Of a stretch of 64,000 nucleotides of DNA, positions 54,010 to 64,000 are shown piece after piece. The stretch's first letter is position 1. Each line of letters opens with the position of its first letter. A model generated the notes under the pieces. The model saw only the letters and a list, made by a program, of their open reading frames with translations. It made no database searches and was not told the origin of the DNA. The position numbers and the translations under genes were made by a program. The stretch comes from Corythucha ciliata (lineage: Eukaryota > Arthropoda > Insecta > Hemiptera > Tingidae), in the NCBI GenBank assembly GCA_038030265.1, contig CM075942.1:69940926-70004925 (forward strand). The letters are read 5' to 3'.

Positions 54010-55158
54010 CATCCAATTTCGCGGATATTTGCCTCCAGAATGTTGCGAATTTGTTGAGAGTATGGCGGCGTGTGGGCCTCGTCAACCCAGGAGGCTGTTG
54101 CGGTGGTCTTGGTCGTGTAGTCAGAGCCCACAAAAAAAAAAACTTATAAACTTGCAATTTCATACTGATATTTTTAGCACCGAAACTTGAAATAAGCGTC
54201 CAAATTCAAAAACGTCTACTAATGATTATAGCACAGTGCTTCCTCGCTTTTTTTGTTAACGTATTTTACTGTTTTCTCAAATCATTTTAAAAAACAAAAC
54301 ATAAGCATCTTTCAACAATGGGTCAATGAGGTACGTTATATTGTAAATTTAACCGCCGATTTGTTTGAGAATTCAACCCCTATTTTCTGCACCCCCTCCC
54401 CATTGTACGATTTTGACGAAATTGATAGGGGACCCTCTGCTAGCCAACACATATCGATGGTTATTTGGTCATAGGGCATACGCCTCAAAAAATCGTTTTT
54501 CATTTTATTTTTGTTATCGATTCTTTCCTACGCGTTCAACCTAACCACGAAAGGGCATAAGCCTCCAAAAAATGTTTTGTTTTTTTTAATTAAAAAAATG
54601 TGTTCGGGAAGGCGTCTGGCACTGAAAAATCGTTGGAGGCCAAAGGGCATATCCGTCAAGTCAAAAGGCATAACCCCCATCCAAGAGTGCTGCCAATAGG
54701 CATAACCCCTTGAATTGGCGCCGAATGAGTCGAGGAGTGATACTAGAAACTTGAGAGAAGTGAAGTTACCTCCGGTTTCGGTCTGTCTTATCGAGTGTCT
54801 TTATAGTTTTTGGTTTTCGATAATACTGTCCCTGCGTACTGTGCCTGCGCTAATAAGACTGCGTTGCTTGTTGACTTCCTGGGTGCGTAAGGTGAGTTTC
54901 TGAATAACTCATGTTTAACTAATCGCATGCATTGTAGCTTGGCATAAACTAGATGGACATTGCCTTCCATAATCTGAATTCTTCCCGTACACTCTCCATG
55001 GCCACTCCGACTTTCCTGCTTGTGAACAAGAGAAAATGTGTAACTGTCAAAGAGGAACTATGAGATGTCTCCATGCATGTTTTTGTCAGGTTAAAATTAG
55101 AAATTTCAACCTTCTTTATTTCCTTATTGGTTTGTGGTTCCACCAGGTTTGACCAGAA
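54010..55158. other. Gene-free stretch with gggcataa-type repeats
   Basis: Between 54474 and 54715 a motif agggcata(a/c)gcctc recurs about five times at intervals of 30-90 bp (54474, 54553, 54645, 54667, 54697). No coding sequence is recognised; AT-rich elsewhere. Confidence 0.45.
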
Positions 55159-57480
55159 ATGTCTTCGAGGGCAAAGAAAATATTAAATCTTAGCAAAAAA
55201 ACCCACGACGAACATTCCAACACGAATGATCGTACCGGTATCCCGAAAAAGCAATTGATTACTATCAGTTCATTGACAGAAGATGGAAAAATCGAAGAAT
55301 TCGACAACGACCTCGAAAATTACGACGTTTTAACGACATGGGAAGTCAATTCAGGTGATGCTACTCAACATACTGGCCAGGAAGAGAACCACGGAAGTGG
55401 TAATACACCAAGCCCCAGTAACAAAATGACAACCCAACTAGCAACTATCATCGAAACTGACCTTGAGATCGACAATATTCCGATTGTTTTCATGCTAGAC
55501 GTTTTCAACAATAGTTCTCTGACAAATGATAACCTCGGCGTTTTCTTACCTGATGCCACCTCCAACGAAGCGAATCAACCATCTGGCATCGAGGAAAACA
55601 ACAATCAATCTACGGCGTGTGACGCCAATACCGCAGTGCCTAATGTACCCATCGATATGATTCAGTTGATCAATCCTAAGCAAAACGATGTATTTACCAC
55701 TTGTGATGGGATTTCCGAAGGCTCAATCCAGCAGCTCGACTTCGAAGAGAATCACCGACATGACATTCCTGACGACAATATTTTCTGTGACTCTTCTTAA
55801 CCAGCTTATTTTGACTGCGATGGAACGTTGAACAGGGGGTTGAAAAGAAAAAACAAGCCTAACAAACGATCAGACAATAAGCTTAAGAAATTGAGAGGAG
55901 AAGCTTACACAAAACGAAATGGTGCGACTCAAGGGAGCAAGAGAGTTCAGCCTAACCCTTGCAGCCCAGGGAAGTGTCCTAACAAATGTTACCTGATCAG
56001 TGAAAACAATCGTTCTTCGATGTTCAAATCGTTTTATGATTTAAAAAGCAAAGAACGCCAGAAAGACTTCATCGTGGCATCCACCAAAATTCAGCCTGTG
56101 AAGCGAAGATATTCGAAGGAACCAAAAAAATGTCGATCCGTGACTTACCAGTATCTGTTCAAAGGGAAACCAGTATGCAGAATTTTCTTCCTAAAAACAT
56201 TTGATGTGGGCGAAAAATTTGTCCGTTATACCATAGAAAATCGGACGGACTTGAGCGTGTCCAAGGACGACGCAACCGGTAAAAAATCTCCTCCAAATAA
56301 AACCCCGGCCAACGTTGCCAGTCACGTACTGGAATTTATTAAAAAAACTCCCAGCGGTGCCGTCTCATTATTGTCGATCCAGCTCGTCAAAAAAGTACCT
56401 CCCCTCGGAATTTGAAAATAAACCAACAGTTTACCAGCTGTACGAACAGGACTGCACCATTAGAAATATAGCCAAAGTCAGCATTGGAGTCTTCAGGCAT
56501 ATTTTCAATACAGAGTTCAACATTGGGTTTCATAAGCCCAAAAAGGACAAATGTGCACAATGTGAAGCTTTCAGAAATGCAACGGAAGAAGAAAGGAAAT
56601 CACAAGAATTTTTGGATAAATACGAGGTTCATAGAAAAGAAGCTGACTGGTCAAAGCAATTCCATTTGGAACATCAGGAGTTATCTAGAAGAGATTCATC
56701 CTTCATCACTTCAAGTTTCGATTTGCAAAAAGTTCTGAACACCCCGTGTGGATCTTCCATGTTACTCTACTACTCAAGGAAACCCGCTGTTTATAACGAG
56801 ACTTTTTTGAAACGGCGTCGAAAAAAGGAATTTGTTTTGTATGGAACGAGACAGATGGTATGAGGGGTTCCAATGAAATCTGTACAACCTTGTGGCTCTA
56901 CTTAACCATAGTGGATGAAAGAGAAAACCGTTTCATTATTCTGCGATTCATGTCCGGGGCAAAATAAAAACAACCAGGTCCTTGGGACGCTGTATTTCTT
57001 TTTGAAAAGATCAAAAAATATTGAGGAAATCATGATCACGTTTCTCGAGCCAGGACACACCTACATGTCGGCTGACACTGTCCACGCCATGATCGAGAAA
57101 AAAGTGAAAGCTAAAACAGTCTACGCTCCGTGTGGTGCGTACGTCGAGTGGCCGTGTGGAGTGGCCGACAATTATCACGAATACTCGGAGAAGCCCGTCA
57201 CCTGTACTAAGCTACAAAGATTTTCTCGATTTCAAGTCCGTTCAGCAAACGCTTTTCAAAAACATCAACATGACAGACGACAAAAAAAAATTTAAATTTC
57301 AAGAAATTAAAAAAGTCAAATTAAGTGCGAAATCAGAACAAATAAAACTAAAATTTTCTTTCGAACCTGATGCTCCTGAAGAATCTGTTACGATAAAAAA
57401 AATACAAGATCAACGAAAACTTTTTGCCCTGAGCACGATTGAGACCGGTCATTACGGAGCGTGCGACGTTGCCATCGCCC
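55159..57480 (+). pseudogene. Broken transposase-like gene (DUF7869-type family, inferred)
   Basis: An acidic N-terminal region (ATG at 55159) and a basic middle are one frame to 56415, interrupted only by TAA at 55798-55800. After a frameshift near 56367 the conserved part reads SHYCRSSSSKKYLPSEF, IFNTEFNIGFHKPKKDKCAQ and CEAF, then SFDLQKVLNTP. Another frame change near 56830 leads to RGSNEICTTLWLYL, and another near 56935 to FCDSCPGQNKN and GHTYMSADTVHAMIE. The spaced D, D and E in FDLQ, CDSC and HAMIE suggest an RNase-H-fold DDE enzyme; that is inference from motif spacing. The order of blocks matches a widespread arthropod family of unknown, probably transposon, origin. The C terminus (MTDDKKKFKFQEIKKVKL) is again shifted and ends at 57478-57480. 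One stop and at least four frameshifts make it non-functional. Confidence 0.68.
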
Positions 57481-57660
57481 CCTGGGTGTAAACACGATTG
57501 AGACCGCGAGATCCAAAGTTCTTCTCAAATGTTGTGTGTGGTGTAACTGGGCTTATCCCGTTCAAATTACATGTAAACACCGAAATGTTGGCAGCTGGGG
57601 AAATGACAGTGATGAAAAGGCAGTATCTGGCTGCTCGTCCTAAAGAGCGAATGAAATATA

Positions 57661-58131
57661 ATGTCGGGCCCATCTTCCTCCGTGTGTTCGTGCACTGTTA
57701 TTGAGTCGGAACGCGGAAAACCCATGGTGGTGTGCAATGACTACAAATATATATTCAAAAGAATCCGTACTGACGGTTTCAAAAGATGGGTTTGTTTTTC
57801 GAACAATTGTTCCACGTCGATACTTACCAATGAGGCAGGGACTGAAGTGTATGAATTCGGGGGTGGACATGAGCACGAACCTACCTCGAAACGCGTGTTA
57901 TCCCGTCAAGTTCTCCGCGAAAATTGCAAAAGAAAGGCATCGGATTCCCTTACATTAAGACCATGCAAAATCATTAGAACTGAGTTGTTGAAAGAAGATG
58001 CGGGAATAGATAAACACGAAATTCGACACTCTGACTTCCCCTTACAGATGCCAGGACCGAGTCCTTCAGTTCCCCCCCTCCCCCCCGACCAAAACTTTCG
58101 GGGTTTTGTGCATGGGAGCCAGTTTAAATAA
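57661..58131 (+). CDS. FLYWCH-type zinc-finger protein, 156 aa
   Basis: Starts at ATG 57661. Residues about 17-70 match the FLYWCH pattern: RGKPMVVCNDYKYIFKR, then RWVCFSNNC, then GGGHEHEP, giving the C-x(n)-C and H-x-H zinc ligands. A helix-forming basic segment follows (RVLSRQVLRENCKRKASDS), as in FLYWCH proteins, then a proline-rich end. FLYWCH fingers bind DNA or protein and are common in Mutator-like transposases and in host regulators derived from them. The frame is intact but short; a catalytic domain is not attached before the gap at 58476. It may be the first exon of a longer gene or a stranded MULE fragment. Confidence 0.68.
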   Translation: MSGPSSSVCSCTVIESERGKPMVVCNDYKYIFKRIRTDGFKRWVCFSNNCSTSILTNEAGTEVYEFGGGHEHEPTSKRVLSRQVLRENCKRKASDSLTLRPCKIIRTELLKEDAGIDKHEIRHSDFPLQMPGPSPSVPPLPPDQNFRGFVHGSQFK

Positions 58132-58475
58132 ACCTGTCGAAACCTTCAGATAAGGATTAAGGAAACACGTTAAAAGGGGAAAAAAAGGGCGAGCGAGAGA
58201 GAGTGAAAAAGGGAATGAAAGAGATCGTTAAAAAGGAAAAGAGAGAATGGATCCTAGGAATGGGTATTTAATGAAAGTTCCAACCGAGGCTAATCCTTTC
58301 CTCTTCGCTCCCCCACCACCAGGCTCTCATCGCGTCGCTTTTCCCCTTTGCTTTCAACTCGAAATTAAAACGATAAATTTCCATAAAGGTGGCGAAAAGA
58401 GAAGGAGTAATTGAGACAAGGCGGGGGCAAGTACTTTGGAGGAAGAAGGAATGACAAGGGTAACGCAACAAGGAG
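58132..58475. other. Gene-free stretch before the gap
   Basis: Purine-rich (gagagaga-type) sequence; nothing recognised. Confidence 0.4.
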
Positions 58476-58975
58476 NNNNNNNNNNNNNNNNNNNNNNNNN
58501 NNNNNNNNNNNNNNNNNNNNNNNNNNNNNNNNNNNNNNNNNNNNNNNNNNNNNNNNNNNNNNNNNNNNNNNNNNNNNNNNNNNNNNNNNNNNNNNNNNNN
58601 NNNNNNNNNNNNNNNNNNNNNNNNNNNNNNNNNNNNNNNNNNNNNNNNNNNNNNNNNNNNNNNNNNNNNNNNNNNNNNNNNNNNNNNNNNNNNNNNNNNN
58701 NNNNNNNNNNNNNNNNNNNNNNNNNNNNNNNNNNNNNNNNNNNNNNNNNNNNNNNNNNNNNNNNNNNNNNNNNNNNNNNNNNNNNNNNNNNNNNNNNNNN
58801 NNNNNNNNNNNNNNNNNNNNNNNNNNNNNNNNNNNNNNNNNNNNNNNNNNNNNNNNNNNNNNNNNNNNNNNNNNNNNNNNNNNNNNNNNNNNNNNNNNNN
58901 NNNNNNNNNNNNNNNNNNNNNNNNNNNNNNNNNNNNNNNNNNNNNNNNNNNNNNNNNNNNNNNNNNNNNNNNNNN
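58476..58975. other. Assembly gap of 500 N
   Basis: A run of exactly 500 N. Its round length suggests a fixed or estimated scaffold gap. Any reading frame drawn across it is meaningless. Confidence 0.99.
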
Positions 58976-60345
58976 TACCACAATCTAAAGTTAAAAGTCT
59001 ACGCAAACTTCCAACCTCTCCCCCTCGCCCCACCACCAATCTTCATCCACAAACGGGGGAAAACAAGGGAAGAGTCTCCTTAAAGGCCATCCTCAACCCC
59101 CTTCTTCTTCTTCTTCTTCATCATTCAAATCCAACTTGGATACACACAGCCGCAAGTTCATCTTAATTTACATCCCTCCATGCCACTCTTTCAAAAGAAC
59201 TTGTTTGACATTTTATCAGCTAAGTTTTTCCTCGCTTTTCAAGACCTTTAAAGTAGAACAAGGGAGGAGTTAGTATAACGGATGGTAGTGTGAAGAAGGG
59301 ATTTGCCCCCCCCCCCCAAACCCAATACTGTTTTAATCAAAGAGAGACACTTAGTAGTTTTAAGCGCCTGGAGGTTGTTCAACATAATTACAACAAGGTG
59401 AAATTTGAAGTTTATACTGGAGGGCAAATTAACATTGCATTATGATTGATTTTATACTTAAAATTAATTAACCTCACGAATGAATTAGCTTGTGATTTCA
59501 TTAACTTTTAAAACTGAAAGTACACAGTTTTTTTAAACTAAAAAACATAATTTCAACATAGAGGAGACTGAGACGGTTCATAGCGATCAGTTCCCAGTAA
59601 CAATGACATTAACATCAGAAGTCCCTTCGCACGGAGTAGTCACACAACACCCCGCTCCCCCCCCCTGCCACCACCAAGGTCATTTGATCTGCATCCGCAG
59701 ATCAATAAAACACCGTTGTGGTTGAGCGTGAAAAAGTGTAGCCGATTATTTGAAAAAGGACGTCCAGAATGTGTGTCCCCCGTTGAAGACGTATTTCTTC
59801 AACCATGGCAAAGGAAGAATTGCACGGGACGACGCAACAGAGTTTTAAAGGGGAACTGCAGCGTTGATTCCTCGACCCCCCTCCAATCATCCCTCATCTA
59901 CTACTCGGCATACATTTTCTGGTCTTATTTCTGCACTAATCCTGGTTTTTAAGGACTGCTGCAGGCAGCTGCCCTCCCCTAGACTCGAAAGCGCAGATTT
60001 AGTGGGGCAGTTGCCACCCCTAAATACATCATGGAAATATAAAACCTTCAGGACAATCACATTGTGTTTCGTCGGTATACTCGCTAAAAAAATCATCTCC
60101 CAGATTTCGCTATTAAAAAAATCAATTTCACGAATTTCGCAAGGGTGACTCAATATTCGGATACCAATTTTGCAGTTTTTGCGTCATAAAATACCACTTT
60201 CGCAGACCAACGCGGATTCAGGATTTGCCAAGGGAGGGGCTAGAGAAATGGTGTGCTTCCATCTACTAGGAAAATGGCTTGACAGCCATTCGCTGCCTAA
60301 AACTAGTTAAAACTAGCTATTTCCACTATAAAAACAGCACTATAA
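58976..60345. other. Gene-free stretch after the gap
   Basis: Contains a (CTT)n tract near 59101-59120, a C run at 59307-59318 and, near 60209-60240, gcggattcaggatttgccaa followed by gggagggg, a transposon-terminus-like end that precedes the array at 60350. Confidence 0.5.
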
Positions 60346-60349
60346 ACTG

Positions 60350-61790
60350 ACTAAACTCGCGCCCAAAATTACAAAACCGACGATTCGAATTTGAAAATGG
60401 GTAAATTGACTGGACGCGCCCAAAAAATAGCTAAGCTGGCGATTGGTGAACTTCTAAAAATGCCTGAAAAGATCAATATTCACGCTCCGATTGTAGCTGA
60501 ATCGACCATTAGCGCGCTAGAAATGGCCAAACTGTCCATTCTCGTGACTAATGTGACCAAATACGCGCTTTCGGCTTGACGGACTAATTATCGAGGTCCT
60601 GAAATCGGTCAAAATGACTTCACGCGCCTTGGAAATGCCTAAAAAGATTAATCCTGCCCTGAAAATGGCAAAATCGACAATCGCGGAGTGGTCAAACTTC
60701 AATGGCCTTGGATTGATGGACTATTTGAAGTTTTGAACCCTAAAAATTGCTAAACTGACTTTAAGAGCTCTAAAAATGGATAAACTGACGAATCGCGCTC
60801 CAAAATGCCTGAACAGATGACTCCAGCCCTGCAAATGGCAAAATCGGCCATTCGAGCGCCGTAAATGGCCAAGCTGACCGTTCTCGCCTTGGCTTGGGAC
60901 GTACTATTCGCGCCTATAACAGGGGAAAACTGACTCTACGTGCCCCAAAAATGACAATTATGGCTATTCAAGCCTTGAAATCGTCAAAACTGACCCTATG
61001 TGCCCTGAAAACAACTAAATAGGCGATTTATTAGCGCCTTGATAATGTATAAACAGGCAATTCGCGCGCTTAAAAATGGCCAAACTGACCTTGGCGCCCA
61101 GAAAAGGATTGAGCTGGCCATTCTCGCTCTAAATAATGGCTAAAATGGCAATTCCTGCTCTAAAAACGCAAAACTGACCATTCGGACAATCTGACTATTT
61201 ATGCCATGAAAATTTCACACTAGCTATTTCTCCATATAAATGACTTGATGACAATTTGCGCACTAGAAATGGCAAACCGACTATTCGCACCAAATGCTCA
61301 GGCTCTAAATTGTTGGGTAACATGGCATACTATTATTAATTAACGCTTTATAAATTGTCAAACTGATCATTTGCGCCCTTCACAGAGGCTACAGATTGTG
61401 CAAATGACGATATTATGTGCCTTTCAAAAAATGGCTAATTGCTCAGCAAAGTAAAAAATGGCCAAACATGGCTGTTCGCGACTTAAAACGGTAAGCTGAC
61501 CACTGGTGTTTACGAACTTGAGCATGGGCCCACATCACTAATTGGCTACCCCCCCCCCCCACCATCACATCACCAGCATTGGTTACCCGCAGCCTGAATG
61601 CTGTAAAATTGCTTGCCTGGAGCCTGGCTAATCACGCCCTAAAAGTGGCTAAGCAAACCATTCGTGCCCGAGAAATGGCGAAATTTAACAATCCTACATT
61701 GCCAAACTGAGCCTCCACGCAATGGAAAATAATGGGTCTTGAATCTCCAGACGATTCATGCCCTAACGTAGCCAAACTGAATGAACTCTA
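60350..61790. repeat. Second-dialect array (type C)
   Basis: About 45 units approximating cgcgccctaaaaatggccaa then actgac, period about 30-32 bp. Interrupted near 61520-61600 by a GC-rich patch with a C run. Same dialect as 18840-19045 and the reverse of 46960-47950. Confidence 0.8.
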
Positions 61791-62009
61791 ATTTCGGGTC
61801 GAAACTCGTCAGTTGTGTTATAAAATTGCCTGTTTTGAGGTAAAACCGTCAAATTTGGTTTTGGAGTGAAATAGCCAGGGTTTGAAATAGTCAGCTTTGG
61901 CGAGAAATTGTACGTTTTTCATCAGTTTGGGTTAAACCCTTCAGTTTTAAGATGAATGAGCACAGTGCAAAAACACGAAGCACATATAAAACTGGTGGAA
62001 GACAAATAC

Positions 62010-63105
62010 ATAGCAAAAAAACCCCTATAGGTGCTCTTATGATGACCAGAAGGAAATTGAAAAACAGATTGGTGAGCTTTTAAACCACGGCATCATAGAG
62101 GAATCATGTTCACCATTCGCCGCAACGGTCACGCTGGCGTACAAAAAAACAGGTGAAAGTAATAAAAAAGAAAAAACAAGATTATGCGTGGACTTCAGGG
62201 AACTAAACAAACTTCTGGTTCCTAAGAGCCAGCCGTTTCCGCTCATTGATGACATTATAGCCAAAACCCGAGATTGCAGATGGTTTTCCGCCTTAGATAT
62301 TAACATGGCCTTCTGGACCATACCTATACGTACCAAAGATCGATATAAAACGGGATTTATTACCCAACACGGCCACTGGCAGTGGGTCGCCATGCCGTTT
62401 GGCTTAAAAACATCACCCGCAATTTTCCAAAGAATACTCTCGGGTATCATCCGGCGGAATGGGCTAGGTGACTTCTGTTGTAACTACATAGACGACTTAC
62501 TCATCTTCTCTAAAACTTTTGAACAACACATCCGACACCTCGAGGCTCTAATGGAGGCAATCAAAAAGGAGGGATTCAAACTAAAGTTCAATTGCACAGC
62601 AATTTGCCACTAATTCCATCCAATATTTGGGTCACGTCATAGAAAACACCAGTTGCTCTCAGACCAGTATGCAGGACTGAGCGCGAAAGACTTCACGAGA
62701 TATCATCAAGAAAACAATATAAATCATGTCTACACGGCCATCGATCACCCAGCCTCCAACGGACTGAACGAAAGGCTGAATCAAACGCTTGTCAATAGAA
62801 TAAGATGCAGAATAAACGAAACAAAACGAAAAATTGCATGGACCTCAGTAGCTAGGCAGTGCGCTGAGGAATAAAACAATACAATACACAGCGTCACCCA
62901 ATACACCCCAAATTACTTAATGAACGGTGTTCCACCACATGCAGCACCTAAAGAGTTTCTCGAAATCCCAAATTACCTGCGGGACGCAAAATTAGCCTTC
63001 CAAAATTCGGTAAAAGCCCACGACGAAAACAAGAGACGATACGACTCCAAAAGAAAAAACGTTTCACTCACAATAGGAGAAGTCGTGGAAAGTTGTGAAA
63101 TCGTC
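62010..63105 (+). pseudogene. Ty3/gypsy pol deletion derivative: RT fused to integrase (copy 4)
   Basis: RT is well kept: EIEKQIGELLNHGIIEES, LCVDFRELNKLLVPK, SALDINMAFWTIPI (motif A), MPFGLKTSPAIFQRIL and the catalytic NYIDDLLIFS (about 62490). After a frameshift near 62600 (IQYLGHVIENT) the sequence jumps at about 62653 directly into the integrase core, LLSDQYAGLSAKDFTRYHQE, then HPASNGLNERLNQT with the third acidic residue. The connection domain, RNase H, integrase zinc domain and first core Asp are deleted. A stop at 62872-62874 and a shifted tail (NYLMNGVPPHAAPKEFLE) end about 63105. No LTRs. Confidence 0.86.
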
Positions 63106-63112
63106 GTCATTT

Positions 63113-63300
63113 CTATTTTGACGCGTTCGTTGTAGGCTCGCTCGAGGGTGGTAAATCAAATGACGTGTCGGAAAACTCATCTATGAGCAAAAGAGCTCTT
63201 TTTTTGTACAGCCTCAGTTTCTTATCATCCAGTTTCATTAAATCTGGTACGAGGCTCTCCAAAAAATGTTTTATACTCTCTTTTTTTTCGTCAGTCGGTT
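63113..63300 (-). pseudogene. BESS-motif fragment of a MADF-BESS-type protein
   Basis: The minus-strand reading KHFLESLVPDLMKLDDKKLR then LYKKRALLLIDEF matches the BESS motif, a helical dimerisation or protein-interaction motif at the C terminus of MADF-family DNA-binding proteins of arthropods. A Ser/Pro tail and stop (63113-63115) follow. Only this C-terminal piece is present; no MADF domain or ATG lies upstream, and the 5' side is replaced by a Penelope-like fragment on the other strand. Could be a terminal exon or, more likely, a stranded fragment; MADF-BESS-type proteins also occur with PIF/Harbinger elements. Confidence 0.6.
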
Positions 63301-63334
63301 TTGAATTGATCTTCGAAATACTGCCCCCCAAAAC

Positions 63335-63790
63335 AAACTTCTGACAGCGATTTTCTCAGACTGGTTTCTTCCGTCGACTGTTCTGTGGATGAAACAGCAA
63401 TTAAGCAAGAGGTTGCGGTAGCAATTAATACTCTACGGAAAAAAGTATTGTCTAATGACTTGGTGGTTACAAAGGCGGATAAGGGCAACGCTGTCATCAT
63501 AATGAACAAGGAACTTTACGTGGAGAAGACTCTTCAGTTCATGGAAGAAAATGGTTTCAATGAACTAAAAAGAAATCCCTTGAATAAATATCAGTCGGAT
63601 GTGAGGGCCGGCCATAGCAGGAGTGGACGTGCTAATAACGGACAGGGAAAAGAAGTGCGGTAAATACGTGGAAATGAATCCCCGGCCACTCCTATTATAT
63701 ACACTCCCAAAGGTACATAAAAATAATTTCATGGGCAGCCTCGCCGTCCGTCCCATTGTCTCCTACATGGGGATGATGCACATTTGGGAT
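63335..63790 (+). pseudogene. Penelope-like element RT, N-terminal fragment
   Basis: SNDLVVTKADKGNAVIIMNK followed by YVEKTLQFM and ELKRNP is the conserved start of Penelope-like RTs. After a frame change near 63605 it continues with PLLLYTLPKVHKN and VRPIVSYMG, the LPK-HK and RPIVS motifs of the same family. The catalytic RT core and any GIY-YIG endonuclease are absent. Overlaps no other gene. Confidence 0.8.
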
Positions 63791-63907
63791 GATGACAGAA
63801 AAATTTCAAGTGTTAAGTAATGCTATTCGCTGCAAAAATGAACAAACGGTGATCGACATCATTAAACGCGTATGTGTTCTGCACAACTTCGTTCGAAAAA
63901 GAGACGG
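63791..63907 (+). pseudogene. C-terminal fragment of a PIF/Harbinger DDE transposase
   Basis: KFQVLSNAIRCKNEQTVIDI then IKRVCVLHNFVRKRDG matches the end of the HARBI1/PIF DDE domain, where the F-x-L and C-x-LHNF motifs are conserved. Nothing upstream of this piece belongs to it; the Penelope-like fragment adjoins it directly. Confidence 0.65.
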
Positions 63908-63910
63908 AAG

Positions 63911-64000
63911 CAGTGGCGGATCCAAGGGAGGGGCCACCGGGGCCATGGCCCCTCCCTTGGAGTCGAGGTCACTTGCGCAAAAAAAAAAAATCACCAAAAT
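63911..64000. mobile_element. Left end of a CAGTGGCGGATCC-type DNA element, cut by the window
   Basis: cagtggcggatccaagggag followed by gggccaccggggccatggcc and its mirrored cctcccttgg. The end style is shared with 2482 and 48409 (inverted). Continues beyond the window. Confidence 0.5.

Noticed and set aside
57498..57704. 68-aa frame between the transposase-like gene and the FLYWCH ORF
   Set aside because: Could be decayed coding sequence, but no motif links it to either neighbour; left unannotated as a gene.
58268..59166. Reading frames of 200-250 codons around 58.3-59.2 kb
   Set aside because: Mostly undetermined residues across the 500-N gap.
1..64000. Centromeric or telomeric satellite domain
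   Set aside because: Arrays are short, interrupted, in mixed orientation and bounded by transposon ends with target duplications, unlike a homogenised centromeric satellite; no telomeric repeat seen.

Overview
This window looks like a piece of an arthropod nuclear genome, most likely an insect. The basis is the retroelement set (Jockey-type and RNase-H-bearing non-LTR elements, several Metaviridae/Ty3-gypsy lineages, a Penelope-like fragment, PIF/Harbinger and hAT-type DNA elements), FLYWCH and BESS domains, a eukaryotic Pol III-type tRNA gene, no operons or Shine-Dalgarno sites, and a 500-N assembly gap. The order cannot be fixed from sequence alone. Almost everything is mobile or repetitive DNA; only the tRNA gene at 46.7 kb and one orphan reading frame at 22.7 kb look like possible host genes. 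|| Layout. 0-2.9 kb: a hAT-like non-autonomous element (8-bp target duplication, one mismatch) whose interior is a degenerate ~30-bp AT-rich repeat array and which hosts a small palindromic MITE. 2.9-7.2 kb: no genes, two hairpin MITEs. 7.2-11.5 kb: a full-length Jockey-type LINE on the minus strand with both ORFs open, poly(A) tail and target duplication, inserted in a palindromic MITE. 11.65-13.5 kb: a long-TIR MITE and a 5'-truncated LINE. 13.6-15.2 kb: a broken gypsy pol. 15.2-19.0 kb: repeat arrays, with a 1.55-kb hAT-like element bearing an exact 8-bp duplication. 19.0-21.2 kb: a second gypsy pol. 22.7-23.5 kb: the orphan ORF. 24.9-27.4 kb: a longer sibling of the hAT-like satellite carrier. 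28-31.9 kb: arrays with insertions. 31.9-35.9 kb: a nearly complete but frameshifted EN-RT-RNase H LINE. 37.45-45.72 kb: two near-identical 4.135-kb units in direct tandem, each with a broken RT of the same LINE type and a 3' piece of the satellite-carrying hAT. 46-48.4 kb: arrays of two dialects around the tRNA gene. 48.7-49.85 kb: a minus-strand LINE fragment. 49.9-54.0 kb: a complete LTR-to-LTR gypsy copy with a GAAA target duplication, its pol split by a 254-bp hairpin element with its own 12-bp duplication. 55.2-57.5 kb: a broken transposase-like gene, followed by a FLYWCH zinc-finger ORF. 58.5-59.0 kb: gap. 60.3-61.8 kb: array. 62.0-64.0 kb: fragments of gypsy, BESS-domain, Penelope-like, PIF/Harbinger and hAT-like sequence packed side by side. 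|| How it fits together. The repeats explain each other by nesting: arrays travel inside terminal-inverted-repeat elements, those elements land inside other arrays, and LINE and LTR copies are interrupted by MITEs. The most unusual signals are the transposon-borne ~30-bp satellite, the clean 4.135-kb tandem duplication with a 4-bp TCAG junction, and the hairpin element with a decayed hammerhead-like motif inside gypsy pol. All calls come from reading sequence; no database search was run.
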